Shown one piece after another: positions 8,483-17,468 of a stretch of 64,000 nt of DNA. The stretch is from Sphingobacterium faecium (GTDB lineage Bacteria > Bacteroidota > Bacteroidia > Sphingobacteriales > Sphingobacteriaceae): contig NZ_QBKH01000001.1 of assembly GCF_003054045.1 (NCBI RefSeq), positions 982,726 through 1,046,725 on the forward strand, given 5' to 3'. Every line of letters begins with the position of its first letter. Position 1 is the stretch's first letter. A model generated the notes under the pieces. It was not told where the DNA came from and did not search any database. It worked only from the letters and a program-made list of their open reading frames with translations. A program made the position numbers and the translations under genes.

Positions 8483-10702
8483 ATGTCGCCATTCGATATT
8501 AACGAAGTACATATTATCCCAGTACGACCAACAGGGGAGGTGCAAGGCGAGTTTGATGACGAACTTGATCTCTACAACAGCGCGCTGGTATACCTGCTCA
8601 ATGATAAAAAATCCATTTATATCGGTGAATCTATCAATATCAAGAATCGTTTTTCCAATCACAATGGACATTTGGTCAAGAAAGATTTATTGAGCAGGCA
8701 TGTTATATTTTCTCACCTGTTTAATAAATCAGTTACCCTTCATCTAGAAGCATTTCTGATCAATCATTTTTCCGCAGAGAAAGGGTTGACGCTTGTCAAT
8801 GCCAATCTCGGTAATAACGGACACTATTATCACCGTAAGAAAGAGTATGAACTGTTGTTTCCGCAGATCTGGAATCAACTTGAAGAACTGCATATCGCCC
8901 GTACCTCATTCGAGGAAATCATCAATAGCAATGTCTTTAAATATTCACCCTATAAGAGTCTCAACCTTGATCAGCAGCAAGCCGTACTTGCCTGTTTAGA
9001 GACTTTAGTGGAGGATAAAAAAGGAATATTTATCCAAGGGAATGCCGGCACAGGTAAGACCATTATAGCCATTTATGTACTCAAGCTCCTGGTGACACCG
9101 ATACGCTATTTTGAGCAGTTTGAGATGGAAGATGAGTTCTCTGTAGCAGCTTTCACCCTGCTGAAGCGATACCGTGAGCAGCATGGCATTACAGAAGCAA
9201 ATGAAGACCAGCTTAAAGATCAGATCGCTATCGTTGTATCGATGACTTCGCTGCGCAGTACCCTGCAAAAAGTTTTTAGAGCCATCGATCAGCTAAGTGC
9301 CAATATGGTCATATCACCTACCGATATTTCCAAGCGGAGCTATAAAGTAGTTCTGGTAGACGAAGCACACCGTCTCCGTCGACGTAAGAACATATCCGGA
9401 TATGGGGATTTTGATAAAAGTAATAAACGACTAGATTTAGATGTCCACACCGGAACGGAGTTGGACTGGATCGTGAAGCAATCCGAAAATCAGATATTCT
9501 TTTACGACAGCAACCAGTCTATACGACCGACAGACCTACCTCCATCATATTTTGATGATTTAAAAAACTCTGCAGCCTACAAAACCGTCCGTCTGCATAC
9601 ACAGATCCGTTCCGAAGGCGGCGATCTGTTTACCGATTTTGTCCATCGCTTATTTGACTTGGATCTATTGCCTCAAGAGCGGTTCGAATCCAAAGATTTT
9701 GAACTGAAGCTCTATGAAAGCTTTGTCGATATGCGTGAGCAGATATTTCAACGGGAAGCAGAAGTAGGTATATCCAGATTAGTAGCCGGATTTAGCTGGG
9801 AATACAAGACCAAAAACAAAAAGAATAGGCATCTCTATGATATGACTATCGAAGGCGTTGACCTACGTTGGAATTCCACAGCAAAAGACTGGATAAATTC
9901 AAAAGATGCCATACATGAAGTCGGGAGTATCCATACCGTCTTTGGCAATGATCTCAATTATATCGCTATTGTCTTTGGTAAAGAAATAGACTATGACCCG
10001 ATCAATCATAAGATCACAGTCGATCGTGACCAGTACAAGGATACCAACGGGAAGAATAATACCAGTGAACTTGATTTACTGTTTTATGTCAAAAATGTAT
10101 ATAAAACTTTAATGTTTCGCGGGATCCGTGGAGTCTATCTCTATGCCATCAATCCTAATCTCAAAGATTATTTAAGTCAGTATATGGACTTTGTCAAGCG
10201 CTCAAATGATAGCGATTCAACTGTTGCTCCCGCTTATGTTATTAGCGATTTCCAGACAGCAGGTAGCATCCCATATTACGATCTTGAGATTGCGGCAGGT
10301 AGTTTTTCTGAGCTACAACAGGCCGAAGAGGTTAATTATATCCAGATTGAAGGGACGACAATGGACCCAGATCGTTATTTTGCCTGTAAAGTAGTAGGGG
10401 AGTCTATGAACCAGATGATCCCCAATGGCTCTATCTGTCTCTTTGAGAAGTATCAAGGAGGTTCTCGCAATGGATTGATCTGTCTAGTCGAGTCCAATGA
10501 TTTTATAGATAGCGAATTTGGAGCTCATTATACCATTAAGAAGTATAGCAGTAAGAAAAGGGTTAGTGAAGAAGGGTGGGAGCACCAAGAGATTACACTT
10601 TTACCTATGTCCAATGACGATTCTTTTCAAGCTATTGCACTTCGCGATGAGGAGTTGTCGGATTTAAAAGTGGTGGGTGTGTTTAAGAGGGTGTTGAAAT
10701 AA
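8483..10702 (+). CDS. GIY-YIG / DUF2075 helicase-like / S24 peptidase-like fusion
   Basis: A 739-residue protein with three modules. Residues ~32-115 are GIY-YIG nuclease-like (ALVYLL, then YIGES, then IKNRFSNH). Residues ~160-575 are a DUF2075/Schlafen-type superfamily 1 ATPase, with Walker A GNAGTGKT at 186-193, DEAH at 293-296 and motif-like HTQIRSEGGD. The last ~110 residues resemble LexA/UmuD S24 peptidases: VVGESMNQMIPNG with Ser641, and YTIKKY with Lys686/687 as the likely dyad partner. The S24 part suggests self-cleavage or DNA-damage control of the nuclease. No DNA-binding HTH is visible. It forms a two-gene unit with the MazG-like gene. Domain calls for ATPase and GIY-YIG are firm; S24 is probable. 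Confidence 0.85.
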   Translation: MSPFDINEVHIIPVRPTGEVQGEFDDELDLYNSALVYLLNDKKSIYIGESINIKNRFSNHNGHLVKKDLLSRHVIFSHLFNKSVTLHLEAFLINHFSAEKGLTLVNANLGNNGHYYHRKKEYELLFPQIWNQLEELHIARTSFEEIINSNVFKYSPYKSLNLDQQQAVLACLETLVEDKKGIFIQGNAGTGKTIIAIYVLKLLVTPIRYFEQFEMEDEFSVAAFTLLKRYREQHGITEANEDQLKDQIAIVVSMTSLRSTLQKVFRAIDQLSANMVISPTDISKRSYKVVLVDEAHRLRRRKNISGYGDFDKSNKRLDLDVHTGTELDWIVKQSENQIFFYDSNQSIRPTDLPPSYFDDLKNSAAYKTVRLHTQIRSEGGDLFTDFVHRLFDLDLLPQERFESKDFELKLYESFVDMREQIFQREAEVGISRLVAGFSWEYKTKNKKNRHLYDMTIEGVDLRWNSTAKDWINSKDAIHEVGSIHTVFGNDLNYIAIVFGKEIDYDPINHKITVDRDQYKDTNGKNNTSELDLLFYVKNVYKTLMFRGIRGVYLYAINPNLKDYLSQYMDFVKRSNDSDSTVAPAYVISDFQTAGSIPYYDLEIAAGSFSELQQAEEVNYIQIEGTTMDPDRYFACKVVGESMNQMIPNGSICLFEKYQGGSRNGLICLVESNDFIDSEFGAHYTIKKYSSKKRVSEEGWEHQEITLLPMSNDDSFQAIALRDEELSDLKVVGVFKRVLK

Positions 10703-10736
10703 TTAAATTGAAACTAAATCCTCCATTTGAAAACGT

Positions 10737-11216
10737 TTACCGCCACAATCTTCTAGTTTCCAAGAATAGATCAATTTGGTTCAACACCACGGGAAGGTTT
10801 TTTAGAATATCTTGCGTCCAGAAGCGGAATACCGTATAGTCCATTTCCCTTAATGCGCGATTTGCTCTTTCATCCTTCTGCATATTGCGTTCGATCTTAG
10901 GTATCCAAAATAAGCGATTAGATTTAATGCGATTGCGGTTGTTTTTCCAGTCGAACCCATGCCAGAACTCACCGTCGACAAATATGGCAAGCTTATACTT
11001 TTTGATAATAATATCAGGAGTGCCTGGTAGAGATTTATCGTGCACCCGAAAGCGTAAATTCTTTGCCCACAGTGCTTTCCTTAAGATCACTTCAGGTTTG
11101 GAATTTTTTGATCTAATTTTAGACATATTTCTGCTGCGTATCACGCTGGTATAAAAGCCGGCCTTTTCTTCGAAGCGGGGAACATTAATTTTTTCTGAAT
11201 CATCATACATTCCCAT
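10737..11216 (-). CDS. vsr: Very short patch repair (Vsr) endonuclease
   Basis: A 159-residue protein with the family signature: RSRNMSKIRSKNSKPE, LRFRVHDKSLPGTPDIIIKKYKLAIFVDGEFWHG (PD and D in the PD-(D/E)XK fold, FWHG zinc/catalytic segment) and the RNMQKDERANRALREMDYTVFRFW C-terminal part. Vsr nicks 5' of the T in T:G mismatches made by deamination of 5-methylcytosine, classically in CCWGG. That fits the C5 methyltransferase and EcoRII-like enzyme a few kilobases away. It faces the DUF2075 gene tail to tail with 34 bases between. Confidence 0.93.
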   Translation of the reverse strand: MGMYDDSEKINVPRFEEKAGFYTSVIRSRNMSKIRSKNSKPEVILRKALWAKNLRFRVHDKSLPGTPDIIIKKYKLAIFVDGEFWHGFDWKNNRNRIKSNRLFWIPKIERNMQKDERANRALREMDYTVFRFWTQDILKNLPVVLNQIDLFLETRRLWR

Positions 11217-11304
11217 ATTTAGAAATATTAAGATTATATAATTATTGCTTTTTTAATACAATACCAAACATATTAAATATTTACTTTTTTCCTTGCTAAG
11301 GACG

Positions 11305-12027
11305 TTAATGCATTGCTAGTTCATCGCGTAATTTATAAACTTCTGTTTGTAATTCTTTATAAGAATATAATATTTCATTAAAATGCTTCTCTTGAATATT
11401 ATCAAATTTAAAATGATCAATTTCAAAAAAATTCTCAGCAATGTAGGATTTAAGATATTTTGAGATTTTTAATTTGTATTTTGATTTATAATAAAATGTA
11501 TTCACAATACAGAGCTCGGGAAAAGGGTTGTTACTGAGAACTATATCTAGAGTTTTTTCTTTAAGAAAATTAGAAAAATATTTAGAGCCAATAAATTTTT
11601 TACTTTTCATTTCAAAAATTATTGAAGAAAAATTAAAAAAGCAGCTTTCAATTAAGGAGTATTCAATAAAAAAAGATTGATTCATACGTGCTTCTGTGAG
11701 AGCCCAAGTACTTTTTATATCCCAAATATCAATCGTTAATTCATTTATTTTTATTTTATATCCTCCAAAACGATTTTTAGTATAATTTAAATCTTGAATG
11801 GAGTATAAGATGTTTTCTAATTCTTTAAAATCATTACGCACCACAAGATCTAAATCTCTTAAAGGCCCTGAATGTTCTAGAAAATAATCTCTTATAACAC
11901 CACTAAATATTAAAAGATCTAATCTCTCATTCAGAATGTTAAAAAAAACTTGAACTTCACTATCTAGACCTGACTTTAGATACTCCAAAAATTGCTGTGA
12001 ATCAATTTTATTATGCATTTTAGACAA
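11305..12027 (-). CDS. Pol-beta-type nucleotidyltransferase
   Basis: A 240-residue protein. The nucleotidyltransferase core is visible as SGVIRDYF (helical turn like G-G-x-R-D of CCA-adding enzymes, residues 42-49), then LRDLDLVV with the metal pair D58-x-D60, and a third acidic position in LTIDIWD (D100/D103). The C-terminal half is helical and unfamiliar. Many such stand-alone enzymes in defence islands modify tRNA or act as toxins. It is codirectional with the dGTPase-like gene, 142 bases downstream of it. Substrate unknown. Confidence 0.72.
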   Translation of the reverse strand: MSKMHNKIDSQQFLEYLKSGLDSEVQVFFNILNERLDLLIFSGVIRDYFLEHSGPLRDLDLVVRNDFKELENILYSIQDLNYTKNRFGGYKIKINELTIDIWDIKSTWALTEARMNQSFFIEYSLIESCFFNFSSIIFEMKSKKFIGSKYFSNFLKEKTLDIVLSNNPFPELCIVNTFYYKSKYKLKISKYLKSYIAENFFEIDHFKFDNIQEKHFNEILYSYKELQTEVYKLRDELAMH

Positions 12028-12169
12028 GTGTTTAATTTTTCTTGTATATGAATATACAAATATAATTCCAAAATTTATTATTATGTGATTTAAAATAAAA
12101 TTTTTAAATCACATAATAAATGTTTAAATATATTATTTTCTGCAGATGCCCCTTTCAGCATGAGGGACA

Positions 12170-13819
12170 TTAAGCAATTTTTTGACCACTTATTTTTTGA
12201 AAATGAGATAAAGCATATTTATCGGTCATCCCCGATATAAAATCGACTATGACTCTAAGTTTATAATAATCACTTAAATCTTGAAAATTTATTTGATTTC
12301 CTAAATCATTAAAAGCTTTGTAAATTTCAGTCCTCAATTTTTTGATGGGATCGTAAGTGATTTCTACGTCATTTTCACTTTTTAATATTAAAGATAAATA
12401 ACTATCAATTTTTTCTTTTAGGTCGTCCATTTTCGTTACATATTCCTTCTCTGTTAATTTCTTTTTGATAATTATCTCTCCTTTTTCACTCTTTAATTTA
12501 TCATATTTAAGAGCTATAAAATTTAACATATCTTCTTCGAGAGCTACATTTATAATGGAAGAAGATATTAAAGCAGTTGCTCTATTGATGAACTTTTTAT
12601 CAGTATTGAATAATTGATTTATATAATGGTTGAGTAATCCTTTAATAACGGAATATCCTGTAGTTTCTAAATGATTAACTTCTCTAGTAGAAAAAATTTT
12701 AACCTTACAAATATCACTTAATATTTGATGAATATTGTTGTCGTCATGTTCAACTAATTCATTATGATATTTCCCTTTCTCAATATGATCAATATTATTT
12801 TCAAAATTTTTGAATGCTAAGGTTACTAAATAATCAATCAGAGCAATTCGTACAAAAATCATTCTAGCTTCATCATTAACATTAGGTTCATCGCATTTTT
12901 GAACAATAGTTTTGGCAATTTCTGAAGTGTTCTTAGAAAAAGCTTCTTTAATACAATTGATAGTTATATACCCCTTGCTAAACCCATCCTCAATATCCAT
13001 GACACGGTATGCAATTGTATCTGCTGCTTCCATTAAAAAACATAGTGGATGGCGTATAATCCTTCCCTCACTATCAGTTAGACCGCATTCTTTAATTATT
13101 TTTTTAAAGTATTTATCTTCTGAATGAAATACACCATGTTTTCCTTCAGCAATATTTGCTTTTTTTTGTTTTTTTAACTCCTTAAGTTCGTCTTTTTTAG
13201 ATTTGTCAATCTCTTTGGTATAAGAATTTGGGTACTTCAAATATGAACCTAAAATGGAATACGTCAAATTCATTCCGAAAACATCATCTAAATACTGCAG
13301 CTTTGTTATCATACGGAGCCCTTGGGCATTACCATCGTAAAATTTGAAATCATTTTTTTGATGGGGAGTTAATTTTTTAAATTTTTGTTTAACCTCATTA
13401 TGAATTAGTGGATTACAATCGATTTTATCAAAATAGTTGGCTATGACTTCTTCAGCAAAATGACCAAAAGGCGGATTACCTATATCGTGAATAAAACTAA
13501 TTCCTTGTAAAATAATTGGTATAATTCTCAATAAATCAGCTTCATTCATACCTGTTTTATGTTGAATTATTGATGATTTAGCGCACTTTAAACCGAAAGT
13601 GTAACTTAATGACATTACTTCATTAGAGTGTGTTAATCTTGTATGGATATTATCATCATCTGTCAAAGGAAATACTTGGGTTTTATCATGCATTCTTCTC
13701 AAAGCAGGACTAAATATTATTCTTCCTAAATCACTCTCGTAGTTGTTTCTTATATCACGTTTATGTTTTATACTTGATTTCCTAATCCGTTTTTCGGATA
13801 ATAAATTGTTCCAGTTCAT
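12170..13819 (-). CDS. dGTPase-like HD-domain deoxynucleotide triphosphohydrolase
   Basis: A 549-residue protein. The HD metal site reads RLTHSNEV (H64), then FIHDIGNPPFGHFAE (H111, D112, H120), and the opening RRMHDKTQVFPL is typical of the dGTPase family, which splits dNTPs to deoxynucleosides and triphosphate. Dedicated antiphage dGTPases starve phage replication of dNTPs, and the location next to restriction genes suggests such a role here; it could also be a housekeeping copy. It is divergent from the C-protein gene and shares a 230-base intergenic region that contains the dyad TACGGT-AA-ACCGTA. Family firm, role inferred. Confidence 0.88.
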   Translation of the reverse strand: MNWNNLLSEKRIRKSSIKHKRDIRNNYESDLGRIIFSPALRRMHDKTQVFPLTDDDNIHTRLTHSNEVMSLSYTFGLKCAKSSIIQHKTGMNEADLLRIIPIILQGISFIHDIGNPPFGHFAEEVIANYFDKIDCNPLIHNEVKQKFKKLTPHQKNDFKFYDGNAQGLRMITKLQYLDDVFGMNLTYSILGSYLKYPNSYTKEIDKSKKDELKELKKQKKANIAEGKHGVFHSEDKYFKKIIKECGLTDSEGRIIRHPLCFLMEAADTIAYRVMDIEDGFSKGYITINCIKEAFSKNTSEIAKTIVQKCDEPNVNDEARMIFVRIALIDYLVTLAFKNFENNIDHIEKGKYHNELVEHDDNNIHQILSDICKVKIFSTREVNHLETTGYSVIKGLLNHYINQLFNTDKKFINRATALISSSIINVALEEDMLNFIALKYDKLKSEKGEIIIKKKLTEKEYVTKMDDLKEKIDSYLSLILKSENDVEITYDPIKKLRTEIYKAFNDLGNQINFQDLSDYYKLRVIVDFISGMTDKYALSHFQKISGQKIA

Positions 13820-13893
13820 TTTCTATATTTTGTTTTAAAATTGATTTTGCCAACAATGACTTTCGAAGTTCCTATTTATTTTTTTGTATAAAA

Positions 13894-13907
13894 TACGGTA
13901 AACCGTA
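13894..13907. promoter_or_regulatory. Dyad TACGGT-AA-ACCGTA between the dGTPase and C-protein genes
   Basis: A perfect 6+2+6 inverted repeat located 75 bases upstream of the dGTPase-like start. It is a candidate operator for that gene; the protein that would bind it is unknown. Confidence 0.4.
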
Positions 13908-14001
13908 ATGTTGGAACTTAATTTTGATTTTGTATACCATAGAATAGACCGTTTCAATTGATCTTATCTTTCTTCATAAAGCAAAATAAATCTCAAAAGT
14001 T

Positions 14002-14032
14002 CACTTATATCCGATTGACTTATAGTCCGATT
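14002..14032 (+). promoter_or_regulatory. C-box operators of the controller protein
   Basis: Tandem near-repeats ACTTATA-TCCGATT (14003-14016) and GACTTATAGTC-CGATT (14017-14032). The second contains the dyad GACT-TAT-AGTC, the classic C-box shape bound by restriction-modification controller proteins. They lie 17-46 bases upstream of the C-protein ATG, the arrangement used for autoactivation followed by autorepression. Confidence 0.75.
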
Positions 14033-14048
14033 TTGCCGACTTTGCACT

Positions 14049-14276
14049 ATGGATATCCGAATTAAAATAGGTTTAAGAATCAAGGAGTTGCGTAAGAATT
14101 TAAGTTTGACACAGGAGGCACTTGCCTTTAAGGCTGATCTAGATAAAACATACGTCAACGAAGTTGAAAATGGTAAAAGGAATATATCTGTTGTCAATCT
14201 TGAGAAAGTCATTCTTGCATTGGAAACAGATATTAAAGATTTCTTTCAGGCTACCCAATTTTCAAGTACCAATTAA
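14049..14276 (+). CDS. Restriction-modification controller (C) protein, XRE HTH
   Basis: A 75-residue helix-turn-helix protein: IKELRKNLSLTQEALAFKADLDKTYVNEVENGKRNIS is the HTH, followed by NLEKVILALE as the dimer helix. Size and position match C proteins (C.AhdI, C.PvuII type), which delay restriction-enzyme production until the methyltransferase has protected the host. The C-boxes sit immediately upstream, and the methyltransferase starts 24 bases downstream, so it heads the operon. Confidence 0.9.
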   Translation: MDIRIKIGLRIKELRKNLSLTQEALAFKADLDKTYVNEVENGKRNISVVNLEKVILALETDIKDFFQATQFSSTN

Positions 14277-14299
14277 TTACAGATTCCAATTTTATTAAA

Positions 14300-15487
14300 A
14301 TGTTGAAAGGATATAGCGTGGTAGAACAGACCCAGAATAAAAGTCCCAAAAAAGTGGTTAAGGGAGAAAAAGTAAATTCCAACAAATATAAAGAGTTTAA
14401 TTTTATTGATCTTTTTGCTGGAATAGGAGGATTTCATATCGCGATGCATCATATTGGAGGTAAATGTGTTTTTGCATCTGAAATAGACAAGTTTGCGAGG
14501 ATTACATATGAGCATAATTATAAAAAATGGTCTCCTGAATTATTTGAAAATGGAAATTTCAATCAAGATATAACAGATCCTGCTTTAGACTATAATAAAA
14601 TACCGGCCTTTGATCTGTTATGTGCAGGATTCCCATGTCAACCATTTTCACATGCAGGATTGAAAAAAGGATTTGGAGATACAAGAGGAACTTTGTTTTT
14701 CAATATTGAAGAGATCGTAAGAACTAAAATTGAAGCTGCAACAAAAGAAAATAACAATCATCTTATTCCTAAGGTTCTTTTCCTCGAAAATGTCAAAGGA
14801 TTAAGAAACCACGATAAAGGTAGAACATTTGAAACAATCAAAAGTCGCCTGGAAGAACTGGGATATGAAGTAAGAGCTGAAGTATTGAACAGTAAAAATT
14901 TTGGAATACCTCAAAACCGGGAACGTATTTTTATTGTCGCATGGTATAAAGACTTAATTAAGGTAAATGATTTTAAATTCCCTTACGGCTTAGATCAAGA
15001 AGGCAACGCAATTTATGATCGTGCTATTAGAGATACAGAAAGTGTAAATACCACGGTAGGACAAATCTTATTAGACGAAAAAGAACTGGAAGCTTTTGAA
15101 GCTAAAAACAGTCGAACTTATACAATTTCTGAAAAATTATGGGATGGTCATCAGCGACGTAAAAAAGAGCATGGAGAGAAAGGCAATGGGTTTGGCTATT
15201 CATTGTTTCAAGATGATTCTCAATATACCAGTACTATTTCGGCACGGTACTATAAAGATGGTTCTGAAATATTGATCGATCAAAGTCTTCTTGAAAAAAG
15301 ACCTCGTAAATTACATCCTGTGGAAGCAGCGCGCTTGCAAGGTTATCCAATCGATGAAAAAAATGCGAATGAAAAATTTGAAATACCAGTTTCTGATGCG
15401 CAGGCATATAAACAATTTGGTAATTCAGTTTCTGTACCTGTGATCAAAACATTAGCCAAAGAAATTATTAACCAATTGCTGAAGTAG
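14300..15487 (+). CDS. DNA (cytosine-5) methyltransferase
   Basis: A 395-residue C5 methyltransferase with all main motifs: DLFAGIGGFH (motif I, 37-46), GFPCQPFS (IV, catalytic C113), ENVKGL (VI, 163-168), QNRERIF (VIII, 205-211), and QFGNSVSVPV (X) near the end. The target-recognition part lies at ~220-330. An EcoRII-like nuclease in the same operon and Vsr nearby suggest a CCWGG-like site. It would protect host DNA from the co-encoded nucleases. The first ~30 residues are not conserved, so the true start might be slightly later. Confidence 0.95.
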   Translation: MLKGYSVVEQTQNKSPKKVVKGEKVNSNKYKEFNFIDLFAGIGGFHIAMHHIGGKCVFASEIDKFARITYEHNYKKWSPELFENGNFNQDITDPALDYNKIPAFDLLCAGFPCQPFSHAGLKKGFGDTRGTLFFNIEEIVRTKIEAATKENNNHLIPKVLFLENVKGLRNHDKGRTFETIKSRLEELGYEVRAEVLNSKNFGIPQNRERIFIVAWYKDLIKVNDFKFPYGLDQEGNAIYDRAIRDTESVNTTVGQILLDEKELEAFEAKNSRTYTISEKLWDGHQRRKKEHGEKGNGFGYSLFQDDSQYTSTISARYYKDGSEILIDQSLLEKRPRKLHPVEAARLQGYPIDEKNANEKFEIPVSDAQAYKQFGNSVSVPVIKTLAKEIINQLLK

Positions 15488-15488
15488 T

Positions 15489-17468
15489 ATGCTTAAAGAT
15501 TATAGAAGTCTTGTAGAAAATCTTGAGGATAAATTTTTATCAATAAAGAGATGGAAAGATGTCCAAATTGATAATGAAACTAAAAGTAGGTTAGAGTCAT
15601 TAGAACGAGTTGAATTTGTAAATGATTATTCTATTCAAGTAAAAACAGATACGTTTAATCATACAATATTACCAAGTCAATATATATTGTATGCTGTCTG
15701 CATGAAAGAAATGGCATTAGAAGTCTATGATTTTCTACAACATTTTGAAAAAATTAGAGAAGGAAAATCACCTAATGATATTGGGATGTTAATCACTTCA
15801 AAATCATTGGATTATTCCTCTTTAGATTTAGATGAGTACAGTGAGAGTTTAGGACCAAAGATTTTTTACGACAAAGATTTAAACCTTGATGCAAAAGAAA
15901 TAGTTAATGGCACCCCTGGTAAATATAAATTACGTGGGGTCACAGATTTTTTCGCATCCGTTATATTAAAGCCAATAAATATTCCGAATGCTAGTTCCTC
16001 TATATTAGGCAAATTTATATGGGATTTATGTTGTAATAAAGATTTATATAACTATATCGAGCAAAAATATATTCCGGAGATTCCATTTATCACTAAATCT
16101 TCAAGAGTTAAGGATTTTTGTTACTTTACTATTAACTTCTTACTTAATTTTGATGGGTTAAGTAGGCTTAAACCATTTTTCACAGATAATGAAGTGTTGG
16201 GTAATGTATCAGTTAGATATGAGAATCTGTCATTAATTACTATTTTTAAAGCATCTGCAACTCTACTAACACATGAGGATTTAACCCAAGGAGAAAAGAT
16301 AAGATTTTATGCGGCACCTATATTTAGATATGATAGTAAATACTTCTATTTCTCAACTGAGTGGTCGAATAGTGGTGTCGGAAGATTAGACCTTGTAAAT
16401 TTTAAATCAATTATCGAAACCTTATATCCTGAATTTAGGATAATTGAAAAGGATTCTAATTATTTTTTAGAGCCTGTTAATTATGATAGCCAATGGGCAG
16501 AGAATTTTTCAGCAGGTTGTATTGGATATAATAAAATATTTTTCGGATCGCCAGGGACAGGAAAATCTTATTCTGTTGCAAATAGCCTAATAGGTACACC
16601 AGAATCTCAAATTGAACGCGTTACTTTTCATCCTGATTATGATTATTCTTCATTTGTAGGAGGCTATAAACCCGTGAGTGAGGTAGATGAAGATGGAAGA
16701 GATAGTATCAAGTATAAATTCGTTCCGCAGGTTTTCGTAAATATATTTGTGAAGGCTCATCAAGACCCGACTCGAAATTATTATTTGGTTATTGAAGAGA
16801 TTAACAGAGGGAATTGCGCTGAAATCTTTGGAGATGTTTTTCAACTATTAGATCGTAACCCAGATTACGCTATTACACCATCGGAGGAACTGTATAAATT
16901 TCTACTTAAATGTGATGAAAGTTCGTCCTCAAATAAGGTACTAAAAAACGCAAAAATGATTATGCCAAACAACTTAATAATTTTGGCTACCATGAATACA
17001 TCTGATCAATCTCTTTACCCTATGGATAGTGCATTTAAACGTAGGTGGGATTGGGAATATGTTCCAATCAAATATCCAACAAATGTTGATGATAGAACAT
17101 GTCGTTCATTTAGTTTTGAAATTAAACTAAATGATATCCAATATATGAAATGGATTGATTTCGTAAGAGCAGTGAATAATCAGATTCTTCAAAATCCTAG
17201 TTTAGGTCTTGACAAATGCATAGGAAACTTTTTTATAAATGCAGGAGTTGATAATAAAATCTCTGCTGATATATTAATAAATAAAGTGATATTTTATCTC
17301 TGGAACGATGTTTTCAAAGATGAAGAGAATGATCTATTTGTAGATCACACTTATCTAGATTATTTTCCAATAGAGACCAACGGAAATAAAAAACTTATTG
17401 AATTAGCTGAGAGACTTAATGTGGTGACCAATTATGAAGTGGAAGTACCACAAACTAGTTTATTTTAA
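15489..17468 (+). CDS. McrB-like AAA+ restriction motor (LlaJI R1-type)
   Basis: A 659-residue protein. The AAA+ core at ~345-640 has Walker A FGSPGTGKS (352-360), the McrB signature VTFHPDYDYSSFVGGYKP, Walker B LVIEEINRGNCAEIFGD and the GTPase-type sensor TMNTSDQSLYPMDSAFKRRWDW. MNTSD is the nucleotide-specificity motif of McrB. The N-terminal ~340 residues would be the DNA-recognition part and are not recognised. It starts one base after the methyltransferase stop and abuts the McrC-like gene, so the three are one operon. McrB motors translocate DNA and activate the McrC nuclease. Confidence 0.93.
   Translation: MLKDYRSLVENLEDKFLSIKRWKDVQIDNETKSRLESLERVEFVNDYSIQVKTDTFNHTILPSQYILYAVCMKEMALEVYDFLQHFEKIREGKSPNDIGMLITSKSLDYSSLDLDEYSESLGPKIFYDKDLNLDAKEIVNGTPGKYKLRGVTDFFASVILKPINIPNASSSILGKFIWDLCCNKDLYNYIEQKYIPEIPFITKSSRVKDFCYFTINFLLNFDGLSRLKPFFTDNEVLGNVSVRYENLSLITIFKASATLLTHEDLTQGEKIRFYAAPIFRYDSKYFYFSTEWSNSGVGRLDLVNFKSIIETLYPEFRIIEKDSNYFLEPVNYDSQWAENFSAGCIGYNKIFFGSPGTGKSYSVANSLIGTPESQIERVTFHPDYDYSSFVGGYKPVSEVDEDGRDSIKYKFVPQVFVNIFVKAHQDPTRNYYLVIEEINRGNCAEIFGDVFQLLDRNPDYAITPSEELYKFLLKCDESSSSNKVLKNAKMIMPNNLIILATMNTSDQSLYPMDSAFKRRWDWEYVPIKYPTNVDDRTCRSFSFEIKLNDIQYMKWIDFVRAVNNQILQNPSLGLDKCIGNFFINAGVDNKISADILINKVIFYLWNDVFKDEENDLFVDHTYLDYFPIETNGNKKLIELAERLNVVTNYEVEVPQTSLF

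Noticed and set aside
8220..8671. Minus-strand frames over the MazG-like and DUF2075 genes
   Set aside because: Fully antisense to well-supported genes, with low-complexity serine/phenylalanine composition.
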